Made by a program: the position numbers and the translations under genes
Part shown: positions 11,701 through 20,972 of the stretch, piece after piece
How the letters are laid out: each line of letters starts with the position of its first letter
Position numbering within the stretch: the stretch's first letter is position 1
NCBI GenBank assembly: GCA_021396245.1
Contig: WNYE01000008.1
Span: 496,001-560,000 of the forward strand
Direction of reading: 5' to 3'
Source: Sporothrix humicola
Lineage: Eukaryota > Ascomycota > Sordariomycetes > Ophiostomatales > Ophiostomataceae
DNA length: 64,000 nucleotides
Notes under the pieces: generated by a model
Told to the model about the DNA's origin: nothing
The model's input: the letters and a program-made list of their open reading frames with translations, nothing else
Databases searched by the model: none

Positions 11701-12075
11701 AACATTGAATTGTTTCTTCGTCCACATCTCTGCGCCTTTTGCAACCCTTTTGGTTCGCTTTCCTTCGCTTTATTTCGGTCGCCATCTTCCACACATACGA
11801 CATCTTTATTTTCTTATTCCTGCTTGAAACATCCCATCCAACCTCGACGGTGACAACAAAGAGGCTCCAAGGCAAGGATCTGCACCGAGCAGACCGAGAA
11901 AATCTTCACTGAGCATCTGCCTTCTCCATAAAGCAACGGGACCCCTTCTATGTGCACAGCTGCAGATATTTCCTGTCGTTGTGTTTACACCTACGCCGCC
12001 AAACCGAACAACCACCTATTTCCGACTTAATTTTTTTTACTTTCCAAACTCACGGAACCCCCAAAGATCAGCACA

Positions 12076-12882
12076 ATGGACGGCTACAATTCCAATGGTC
12101 GCAGAATCTCCCTCCTTGTTGAGGACGACTACCACCACAATGCCCAGGACTACGGCATGAGCTCTCATTCTAAGAGAGGTTCCAACTCGAGCTCTGTCTA
12201 CTCGGCGTCGACCAATGCTCCCGAGCTTTCTAGATCATGCTCGTTCGACTCGCAGATCTCGCAGGACCCGTCAACTCCTTTGACACCCGAGTCGGCTCAC
12301 CGGGACCATGGCGCCAGTTACAAGACGCCATACTTCAACTACCAGTCGGACGAGCACCACTCGCAGTCCGACCTGGCCGACTCCATGTACATGAAGGAGT
12401 CTTCCAGCTACGGCATGTCGCACCACTCGGAGCGGGAGCCGACTTCGGACCGGAAGGGCAAGCGGTACCCGTGCCGACTTTCGCAGCAGTTCAACTGCGA
12501 TAAGACCTTCACGACATCGGGCCACGCTTCGCGTCACGCAAAGATTCACTTCGCTGTTAAGACCATCCCATGCTCGTTTGAAGGCTGCCCGAAGATGTTC
12601 ACGCGCACCGACAACATGAAGCAGCACCTGGAGACGCACTACAAGCGTGAAAAGTCCAGCCGGTCAGGCCACTCTTCCAGCTCCAAGAGCCGGTCTCACG
12701 AGTCACGGTCTTCGCGCCACAGCTCTTATTCGCCGATGGCCGAAGAGACGGAGTACTCTATGGGCATGGAGTACCAGATGCCGATCCGGTCGTCGTACGG
12801 CCGCTCGCAGTCTGGCTCTAGCATCGACAGCCTGTCTCTAGCGGCGCTTGCTGACGCTGCCCGCCAAGTCGAGGACATGTGA
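12076..12882 (+). CDS. C2H2 zinc-finger transcription factor, FlbC-like
   Basis: One uninterrupted frame of 268 aa. The N-terminal half is Ser/His/Tyr-rich and disordered. Two adjacent zinc fingers lie at about residues 132-192. The first (from RYPCRLSQQFNCDKTF through HAKIH) has an enlarged CX7C spacing followed by X12 and HX3H. The second (PCSFEGCPKMFTRTDNMKQH) is a regular CX4C-X12-HX3H finger. The tail is Ser/Arg-rich. The TFTTSGHASRH and DNMKQHLETH blocks resemble the two-finger FlbC family; in Aspergillus, FlbC acts upstream of conidiation genes. I recognise the type, not the ortholog with certainty, so no symbol is given. It probably acts as a nuclear DNA-binding regulator. The very long pyrimidine-rich upstream region suggests a long 5' leader and complex control. 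Confidence 0.85.
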   Translation: MDGYNSNGRRISLLVEDDYHHNAQDYGMSSHSKRGSNSSSVYSASTNAPELSRSCSFDSQISQDPSTPLTPESAHRDHGASYKTPYFNYQSDEHHSQSDLADSMYMKESSSYGMSHHSEREPTSDRKGKRYPCRLSQQFNCDKTFTTSGHASRHAKIHFAVKTIPCSFEGCPKMFTRTDNMKQHLETHYKREKSSRSGHSSSSKSRSHESRSSRHSSYSPMAEETEYSMGMEYQMPIRSSYGRSQSGSSIDSLSLAALADAARQVEDM

Positions 12883-13559
12883 GAAAGTGCTTTTCAATGT
12901 CTGAAGGCTTTTTTTTTTCTTTTTGTTGTTATTATCTGGCGTTTCCCGGGAGGGCGTGGGCCCCATGGCTTTAATGGTTGGGTTTCCGGAGTCTAAACAT
13001 TTACGATCCTTTATTCTCCATGTGTTCTTTTCTTTTCTTTTCTTTTCTTTTCTTTTCTTTTTTTTCATTCATCTCATTTCATCCCCTCATTCTCGATTCT
13101 TCATTCCCTTGTCCGCTATATATAGGAACAGTTCGGCGTTTTTACTGGCGTTTTGTTTTGCTTATTTACTTTCCTTACCAAAAAGGCGGAGTTGTTTATA
13201 AACGAGGATTCACGTCAACCATCACCTTATTATTTATTACCCTTTTATTTTGTTCTGCTCTTTTATCCCTGTTTCTGTACAAAATACACGAGAGGTCCTT
13301 AGAAAAAGGAAGGAGTTGCATGTAATAATGGGATGGCCATTAGGGCTTATATTTCAAATAATCTGGGAGGCCGATTTGGCCGTATACGATATTAACTTTT
13401 ATTCAAACATATATTCATTCAAAGTAGATTTGTATCAGTGCCTGTTGATTGTATCCCTGAGTCTTTATTAATACGAACGCTTACTAGCCATTGCACGTAG
13501 TCTGCCAAATGAAATTATGCCCAAATTAAAAGTGCATCTAATGAAATCAAACATCCCTC
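12883..13559. other. 3' flank of the C2H2 gene up to the retroelement
   Basis: T-rich, non-coding sequence with ordinary CA and TG content, unlike the block that follows. It should hold the 3' UTR and terminator of the C2H2 gene. No further gene is seen. Confidence 0.55.
13027..13065. repeat. CTTTT pentanucleotide microsatellite
   Basis: About seven CTTTT units running into a longer T tract, in the 3' flank of the C2H2 gene. Confidence 0.9.
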
Positions 13560-13574
13560 ACAAAGCTCTGTTTA
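13560..13574. repeat. Left target-site duplication of the 6-kb retroelement
   Basis: ACAAAGCTCTGTTTA occurs here and, identically, at 19652-19666 on the other side of the AT-rich block. A perfect 15-bp direct repeat is typical of target-primed (LINE/SINE) insertion and too long for an LTR element. Confidence 0.85.
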
Positions 13575-13665
13575 TTATTATTATTATTCGCCTTTCTCAG
13601 TTAATCTTAACTATTAGCGACTAACTAAGCAGAACCCTTATAGGGAAGAAACTATTATAAAATTA
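13575..13665 (-). repeat. 3' tail shared with the SINE at 27.3 kb
   Basis: From the TTA run through about 85-90 bases this aligns with 27331-27420. Shared blocks include TTCGCCTTTCTCAGT and CAGAACCCT. Most differences are C to T or G to A on this side, e.g. TCAATCCTGAC becoming TTAATCTTAAC and ACTGTCACAG becoming ACTATTATAA, as RIP would produce. Similarity fades after about 13665. Confidence 0.85.
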
Positions 13666-14168
13666 TATGTGTAAACTTTTTAGCTTATACGAGTATGTAT
13701 TAGCTTGCCAAGGTTATACGTTAAGTAAATAAATAAATAAATAAATAGTTATATATGGTAAATAAATAAAAAAGGTAAGTGTAGTAAATAAGGTATAAAA
13801 TAAAGGAGTATATAGTTCGTAAATTTAACTTTTTTTTTTACTTTAAGGTTTATCGTTCGAGTATTACCGACGTTATAACGAGTTTTTTATTTTTATACTT
13901 TTAACGTTAAAATCGATCGTTCGAGTGTTACCGACGTTATAACGAGTTTATCGTTGTCGTTTTTAACGTTCGATTATTTAATACTTAAGATAAAAACGGA
14001 GACGGAGACCGTCGTTATCGAAATTATTGAAGTATTAAGTGTAACCGTTTAGTTGACTTTTTGTTTGAAGAGTAAACTTTAATTAAAGCTAAGGAGCGTT
14101 ATGTTTATAAAGTTAATACCGTTAAAAAAAAACGGTGTTTTTTTGTGGAGTAAACTTTAATCGAAACT

Positions 14169-14734
14169 TGTAAAATTTGACGATGATTCGATGAAAATTC
14201 GTTGAATTCGATGGTAGAGTAAGGAGGGAATGAATAAATCGATGATTTGTATTGCGATACTATGTAAAATTAAAGAGAGAAGATTTTAGACTTGCTCTTG
14301 GGAGGAGAGAGGTCGATTTTATATATATCCGAAAAGGATATGTGGCAACAGAGGCCTCTGTAAGGCGCTGTAATCTATGACGTTTAGCCTATGTAAACAT
14401 TCGTCATAGCGCCTTTAAGCCTCCCTAGCCTTCCGGCATAACGCCTTCTATCTTTAAATTTAACGCCCGTGCCTTTCGACCTTTTAACGGCCGTAGGCCT
14501 TACAACGCCCTAGCCTTTAGCGGCCTTACAAGGCTTGTAAGGCTCGAGGGTCCGCCGGAGGTTCGAGGGTCCGCCGAAGGCTCGAGGGTCCGCCGGGGGC
14601 TCGAGGGTCCGCCAGCCTCTTCTAAATCTCTTACTATATAAATAGGTGAAAAAACTAAAAAACACCCTATAACTATAAAAATAATATAATTTTAAAGGGT
14701 TTTTTCCGTAAAATTTTATATATAGTTTATTACA
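14169..14734. other. Less-mutated, possibly nested segment within the element
   Basis: This 566-bp stretch interrupts the ~77-bp repeat series and begins TGTAA and ends TTACA, like an LTR. It contains a TATA-type motif (CTATATAAATAGG, about 14633) and GC-rich DNA with retained CA/TG at 14.34-14.64 kb. It also has a perfect inverted repeat at 14523-14543 (10-bp arms). I see no matching flanking duplication and no second copy, so a solo LTR is only a possibility. Confidence 0.35.
14545..14615. repeat. 19-bp tandem repeat, four copies
   Basis: CGAGGGTCCGCC recurs at 14545, 14564, 14583 and 14602, an exact 19-base period with varied spacers. It is the most GC-rich part of the otherwise AT-rich element. 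Confidence 0.9.
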
Positions 14735-17700
14735 CTTTATAAAACCGAAAAACGCCGTATTTATAAAGTTAATACCGTTAAAGAAAAACGGTGTTTTTTT
14801 AAAAAGTAAGTTTTAATTAAAGTTAAAAAACGCCGTATTTATAAAGTTATTACCGTTAAAAAAGAATAACGTATTACCGTAGTATAACGTAAAAATAAAA
14901 AAAAAACGTAACTTAGGCGACGGTACGTTACTTTAACAACGGTAACTTTTTTAACTTTTTCGTAAAGTTATACTTTAAAAACTTATCGTTTTAAATAAAC
15001 TACTAAAAAATTAATTTAACTTTAAAGCCGCTTTATAGTTTATATTTTAATTTTTCGAAAGTTTAAAATTAATTTACCGGTTACAGTAATATTTTTAAGT
15101 ATATTAAAATTATATATTTAACCGTTTTATTTTCGGCGCCGTAAAAGTAATTTAAAAAGTTAATAGTTTTACGTTAAAAAAGGTATATACAAAGGCCAAT
15201 ATAGTTAGTGTAAATTTACGTAAAGAGGTTACTTTCGGTTTTCGTAAAATAAAAGTAACGGTGTTGTACGGCCTTTATTATTTAATATAACGTTTATATA
15301 ACGAAAAATTTCGTAAAACGGCCGGTTTTAACGTTTTATTATTATTAAACCTTTTAACGGTTAATAATTATAACTTAGTCCGTCTTTTTAAAGGTAAACG
15401 ACAAAGGTAATATAAAAAAAAGTAAATAATAGTTAATAAACGGTTAAAGGTAACGTATCGTACCTTAGATCGTTTAAGCTTTAGTTTAATAGTTTAGCCG
15501 AAATAAAAAAGTAATTTAACGGTATTTTAAATAAAGGTTTAATAACGGTATACTTAATTTAAAATAAAGAAAATAAATAAATATTAACCGGTAAGCTTTA
15601 AAAATTATATAAAAATACTCGTAAAAAATAATATTTAAAGAGGGTACTAATCGGTTATTTTTTAATTTTAAAAAAAAAACGTCCGTATTATAAATTACCG
15701 TATTTTAAAGTATAATCGTGTAAATTGTTCGAGTTTACGAGAGTATATAGTTTTATATTTTTTTAATAAGTTTCGTAAAAGTATAACTTTATACGGTGAA
15801 ACGACGTTTTATTTATTAAATATACTTCGAAAAAAAAAACTTTTTATTTAACCAAATGTTAAAAAAACGGGTTACTCGACGGAGGGTAAAGATAATATTT
15901 TAGTTAAACGTAAACGTCGTCGTCGAAGCTTTATAAACGCGAAAGAAGTAAAAAAGCTCGTTTTTCGTCGGTTCGAATATAACGCCTCTCGACCGTACTT
16001 AATTTATAATTATTTTTTAAACGTTTTATAAAATATAATAATAAAAGGTTATAGTACGGCTATAAGTAAAAAGGTTAGTGTTATTTACGAACTTTAAAGT
16101 AATAATTTTATAATATTAATAAAAGGCGTAATAAAGCGGTGTTACGAAAAAAATAAATAAAATAAACAATAAAGGGGACTTTTGTAAAACGTTTACGGTG
16201 ACGGGTCGTACCGGTATTATTTTTCCGTTAAAAGAAAACTTCGTAGTCTAGTTTAATAAATAGTTTATAATTTAATTAATTAACTAAATTAAAAGGTAAA
16301 GAGTATAAAAAGTGTAAATGAGTTAATTATAATAAATATTATCGAAGGTTTTTTGAATATTTAGTTAGAGGAGAGTTATTATATTTTTGAGGTTTTATAC
16401 GCCGTATACTATGTCGGTAAAAAAGTAAGTTATTAGTTCTGTAAACCGGTGCCGCCGGTTGTTTATTTAGCTTTTTAAAAAAAGGTAGTTGTTTTTCGTC
16501 GCCTCGGTAAGTTTACGGGTTATAATAACTTCGATAACTTTATTAATTATATTAAAGAGCGTTATTAGTTTTTAACTTTTAACTTTTTATTTTTTTAAAG
16601 TGGTTTTATTAAGCTTTAAGATAACGATAGTGTAAAATATTTTAAAGTGTAATAGTTAATGATTAAGGTGTAAGTTAACTATAACGATATTTTAAAGTTA
16701 AAAGGCGAAAAAGTTACCGTAAGTTTAGAAAAGTACGTTTAATATTTAGTTTAACTTAAAAGCTTTACGTAAAAAAGTACGGTGGATTATCGTTATAATA
16801 TTAATTATAAAGACGTTTTAGTTAATAAAGATACAGTTATACGGCGCCGGTATTAGTAAAAGTAATAAAACGTTTAAAGTTAAGAAAAACCGGTGAGAAA
16901 AAATTTTAGTTTTATCGTCGAAATATACGACGTACGTATTATTTAAACGTTTTAAAGGTGGAAAGAAAAGGGGGGAAGTAAAAGTATAATTTCGAAAGCG
17001 AGTTTATTTTTTTAACTTTTATAAGTCGATGTTTTTTATTAAAACTTCGTATAAAATAACCCGTTAATAACGTATATTTACGTATCAAAAAGTTTATTAT
17101 TATGTCCGCCGTACCGCCCGTACGGCTTCGTAAGTTACCTTAGACTAGTCTTCGATATATACCCTTTTCTCCGTAACGTAAAAAGTATTAATGGCGGCGG
17201 TAACGGCCGTATTTTAATCGAGGAAACGTCGTCTTTTTAAAGATAACTTAACCGAAGTATATACGTGTATAATATTAATAAGTTTATTAAGTAAGTCGTT
17301 AATTTAACGTTTAAAAGTAATAATATTAATAGATAATAATAACGTTAAAAAAAATATACTTTATTTTAAAGATACAACTTTTTTTTAATTAAGTTTAATT
17401 TAATAAAAGTTATTTACTAGTACCGGTAAAGTCGACGTCGGTATAAAGTATATTTGTAGTATATAGTTGGATTCCGGTTAATTTAGTACGGAGTGTATAA
17501 CTTAAAAGCGTAACGAAGTTTACGTATAGTTTATAGTTAATAAACAATAGTGGGACCGAAAGTTTTACGGTTACTAAGTTGGTGTATTAAACGACGTAAA
17601 GAGAGATAAATCCTACTCGTTTGTAAAGTTAAAAAGTACGTTAGTATAAATAAAGGTTCGTTTTATTAAGTCTTAAAACGGGTAATAAAAGTTAATGTTT

Positions 17701-19651
17701 TTTATTAAAACGACGTTATTTTTAATTTCGAAGGTTAATAAAGTTACGGGTTAAGATAACGGTGAGTTTTATGGTCGAGGTTTAAGGGTATAAAGTTTAT
17801 TATAAATATCGATAATATATAATGGTCGGGTTTCGGTTATTTAAATAATAATATATATAATATTTTTAAATGTAATGTATTATTAATATATTAACGGGAG
17901 ACTTTTGGCGACGTATTTAATAAAGCGGTTTTTTTTGGTTTATAACTTATAGTATTTGTCGAAGGTTAAACTTAAAGTATTGTCGTTTTAAGTAAATAAA
18001 ATTTTTTATAAAAGAATTACGTTAACGTTAAAGGAGTTTATATAATAAAAAGTAACTTGTATAAGGCGATTAATTTTATATATATTTTAAAAAATAATAA
18101 GTATTATTAATAATTTAAATTTAACAACGAAAGTTATAATATACGTAAAAAAATAATATTTAGTTTATTTAAAAAGAGACGTTTATTAATATTATTATTT
18201 AACCGGTATTTATTAAAGTATACGAAGTAAATAAAGTAAAAGTAAAAAAAAACCGAGTATAAGCCTTGGTAATTAGCGTAATATTTATTAAATTCGGTTT
18301 TTTCGTAAGTTTAGTTATTATAAACGCCGTTATAATATACGTATCGTAAAGGTTTCCGGTAAATTCGGTTTAAATAACTTTAAGTTTAATACTAGTAATA
18401 AATTTACGATTTATAGTCTTTTTAATACGAGTAAACGTAATAAAACTTATAGTTAATAATTACGTTATCTTAAAGTAAAAAGTTTATATTAACCTTAAAA
18501 GTTAACGTAAAATAAAAGTTACCATTAAAAGTTAAGTTTAAATATCGACGGATTATTAGCTTTATTTATATTACTGAGTAAAGTATATTTAGTTTAATAG
18601 TTAAGTTTAATAAAAGTAAAGTATTAGTCGGTACGTTTTAAAAAATAACTTTTAAACTTATAACGGTCGTTTCAACGTTAAAAAAAACCGTTTAAAAAAA
18701 GTTTTTTACGAATTAACGGTTTATACTTTCGAAGAAAACGATAACGCGGTTTTTGTTAAAAAGTTAACGTACGACGGTGACGAGGGTATAGCCTTTAACG
18801 GTTATTACGGTAGTTTTAATAATAACTTCGTTAATTAATAATAACGTTATTCGGTTAATATATAAAAAAACTTTATCGTAAAATAATAATTTAATTATTA
18901 TAATATTAAAGTTACCGGGGTATATATATATTTATTATAATAAAAAAATAATTTATACCGTTACTTTAATAATATAAGTTAATTACGTATAGTTATTACT
19001 CGCCGAGTAACTAACGAATATAAATATAATAGTTATTAATACGATAACGGCGCAAAAAGTTTAAAAAATAACGGTATAAAAAATTTTTTAAAAAATTACG
19101 TCGAGTATAACACCGGTTTACGGGTTAACTATATATATAATAATAAAAGTAAAAATAACGTTTATAACGTAAAAGTTAAAAATATTATAAATATCGACGA
19201 CGTTAACGAAAATAAAAGTCGTAAACGGTATATTAACGGTTTAACTATTAACGGTTTTAAAAGTACAAATAAAAGCAATAAATATTAAAGGTCGGTTAAA
19301 AAAAAAAGTAAAAACACCCGGCGTATCAACAATAATACGGTTACGTTTATTAAAAAACTATAACGGGTTATTAAAGGCCACGGCGGTATAACTCTTTAAA
19401 CGGGGGCGTAAACTGCTGGCCGGCGCGGAACTGTCCGTTATCAACGGTCGTATACGTTTCGTGGGCGCCGAGAAGGGGGGTGGCGGCATAACCGTACCCC
19501 GGGGCCGCGCGGCTACGCGTTACGGCCGGGCGGCGGCAGGCATAGCGGCAGCCGAGAGGCTGATATTGGAAATAAATAAACAGATAAATGTAGATGGAGG
19601 TTGGAGGGATTCAGTAATGGTATTATCACGTGAGGTTTTTGTTTGATTTTT

Positions 19652-19666
19652 ACAAAGCTCTGTTTA
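19652..19666. repeat. Right target-site duplication of the 6-kb retroelement
   Basis: Identical to 13560-13574 (ACAAAGCTCTGTTTA). It ends 7 bases from the stop codon of the acetate kinase gene. Confidence 0.85.
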
Positions 19667-19673
19667 ATTTCAA

Positions 19674-20972
19674 TCAGGTCCACAGCTTCTCATCGGCCGA
19701 GCCTTCTCGTGCCATCTCGAGCTGCTCGTCCGTTTTGCAGACCAGCACCCGATGCTGACCGGCACTCCCACTCCCACTCTTCCCTGTTAGGTCCGTTACT
19801 GTGTCTGTGAGACGGCCGGCGCCATTTGCGGAAGTGTCGATGGAGAAACCAAGACAGGCGCACTGGTCGACAACAGCAGCACGCAAGCGGTCGCTGCGCT
19901 CACCGATGCCGCCCGCAAAGACGAGAGCATCCACCTGGCCCTTGAGCGTGACGTAGTAGGAGCCGACAAACCCGGCCACGCGGTCGACAAACAAGTCAAA
20001 GGCCAGCTGGTGCGACGGCTTGTCGGAGGCGGCAATCTCGCCGAAATTGGTGGTGCCCGTCAGCGCCTTCCAGCCGGCCTCCTTGTTGAGGATCTCTTCG
20101 GCGCGCGAAATGTGCAGGTCCTTGGTCGACGCGGGTGACAGCTTGCCGACGTCCGAGGCATAGTGGAACACGAGACTGGGGTCGACGCTGCCGCTGCGAG
20201 TCGCGCCCGGAAGACCGGCGAGCGGTGTCAGGCCCATGCTCGTGTCCCAGCTCTTGCCGCCCTTGATGGCACATGCAGAAGCACCGCTGCCCAAGTGCAG
20301 GGCAATGATGTTGGTTTCTTCGCCGGGCTTGCCCAGGAAGTCGGCCACGGCTCGCGTAATAAAGGCATAGCTGAGGCCGTGGAAGCCGTACTTGCGCAGC
20401 ATGTTGCTCTTGGCCGTGGCCAGGTCGATTGGGTACGTGCGAATGTGCGGCGGCAGCGTGGCGTGGAACTGCGAGTCGAAGCAGGCGACGTTGGTCGCTT
20501 GCGGCAGCTGCTTCAGGCATGAGCGCACAATCTCGAGCGACTTGGCATTGTGCAGCGGCGCCAGGTCGTTGAGAGCCTCGATATGTTCATAGGTGTCGCC
20601 GACGACAATCTGCGGCTGCGTGTAGTCGCCGCCGTGGACGATGCGGTGCGTGACAATGGCAATGTCATCGTGGCGGCTGATCTCCGTGAGGTCCTTGTCG
20701 CCGACAAAGAGGCGAAGAAGCAAGGCAAAGGCGTCGTCTTGACTATCGATCTTGCTGGCCTTGTCATCGATCTCGGTCAGTTTTGTGTCCTTGCAGACGA
20801 CCGTTTTCCCGTTTTCGCCATTCCGGCTGTAGTCGACGAGCGGCGGTGGTGCTGTAAGGCCGTTGACCTGTGCCTCGGCGATCTGGCGAGGCTCTGCGAT
20901 GCGAGACTCGACAGAGTAGACGGAGATTTTGACCGACGATGAGCCGGCGTTGACGGAAAGGACGATCTTCAT
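19674..20972 (-). CDS. ackA: Acetate kinase
   Basis: One uninterrupted frame of 432 aa. Acetate kinase interconverts acetate plus ATP and acetyl phosphate plus ADP. In filamentous fungi it is usually paired with a phosphoketolase (Xfp) that makes acetyl phosphate; that partner is not in this window. All family signatures are visible: NAGSSSVK (residues 8-15), HRIVHGG, the catalytic-Asp region CFDSQFHATLP, YGFHGLSY, the nucleotide-binding HLGSGAS, TRSGSVDPSL with the catalytic arginine, and AGGIGERS with the C-terminal glutamate. It is slightly longer than bacterial enzymes (about 400 aa), mainly through an insertion near residues 40-75. Codon use and frame are intact up to the last codon, so RIP in the adjoining element has not spread into it. 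Its 3' UTR must run into the retroelement. No signal peptide is seen; the protein is likely cytosolic. Confidence 0.95.
   Translation of the reverse strand: MKIVLSVNAGSSSVKISVYSVESRIAEPRQIAEAQVNGLTAPPPLVDYSRNGENGKTVVCKDTKLTEIDDKASKIDSQDDAFALLLRLFVGDKDLTEISRHDDIAIVTHRIVHGGDYTQPQIVVGDTYEHIEALNDLAPLHNAKSLEIVRSCLKQLPQATNVACFDSQFHATLPPHIRTYPIDLATAKSNMLRKYGFHGLSYAFITRAVADFLGKPGEETNIIALHLGSGASACAIKGGKSWDTSMGLTPLAGLPGATRSGSVDPSLVFHYASDVGKLSPASTKDLHISRAEEILNKEAGWKALTGTTNFGEIAASDKPSHQLAFDLFVDRVAGFVGSYYVTLKGQVDALVFAGGIGERSDRLRAAVVDQCACLGFSIDTSANGAGRLTDTVTDLTGKSGSGSAGQHRVLVCKTDEQLEMAREGSADEKLWT

Larger units (their letters stand above)
5339..12075. other. Long non-coding stretch; right part is the leader of the C2H2 gene
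   Basis: No conserved protein is recognisable on either strand in 6.7 kb. Open frames are short and have compositions expected of chance reading through purine- or pyrimidine-rich DNA. About 7.35-8.5 kb is purine-rich on the + strand; about 9.8-12.07 kb is strongly pyrimidine-rich on the + strand, as in long 5' leaders of filamentous fungal regulators. A good splice donor (GTGAGTACC) sits at 10918, so an intron in the leader is possible, but I could not fix its acceptor. Small repeats in this stretch are listed separately. Confidence 0.5.
14070..14875. repeat. Degenerate ~77-bp repeat units inside the element
   Basis: Three copies of a unit containing TTTATAAAGTTAATACCGTT followed by an A-run and ACGG begin near 14070, 14730 and 14806. 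The last two are adjacent; the first is separated from them by about 0.57 kb. In the inferred reading direction they would lie near the 3' end, as in a repeat-bearing 3' UTR. Confidence 0.65.
13575..19651 (-). mobile_element. RIP-destroyed LINE-like retroelement (6.1 kb)
   Basis: The 6077 bases between the two copies of the 15-bp duplication form one unit. Between about 13.6 and 19.35 kb CpA and TpG are almost absent while CpG and TpA are common; the 60 bases from 15001 contain no CA and no TG at all. That is the product of repeat-induced point mutation (C to T at CpA on both strands). No frame is open for 60 codons on either strand. The left end is a (TTA)n run, so the element's 3' end is probably on the left and it reads on the - strand, with its 5' end beside ackA. 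The outer right end (19.40-19.65 kb) is GC-rich and much less mutated. The long duplication, short-repeat tail and length fit a non-LTR retrotransposon; I could not read reverse-transcriptase motifs through the mutations, so the class is inferred from the ends. Confidence 0.7.

Noticed and set aside
14560..14580. B-box-like GGTTCGAGGGTCC as a Pol III promoter
   Set aside because: It is one unit of a 19-bp tandem array with no A box at proper distance.
13575..19651. The AT-rich block as a centromere or mitochondrial insertion
   Set aside because: It is bounded by a 15-bp target-site duplication and ends in a retroelement tail; CpG is retained while CpA/TpG are lost, which is specific to RIP and not to general AT-richness.
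13575..19651. The block as an SINE split by a later insertion
   Set aside because: The left end matches the SINE tail, but the right end (19.40-19.65 kb) has no similarity to the SINE's tRNA-like head, so the two ends do not belong to one SINE.
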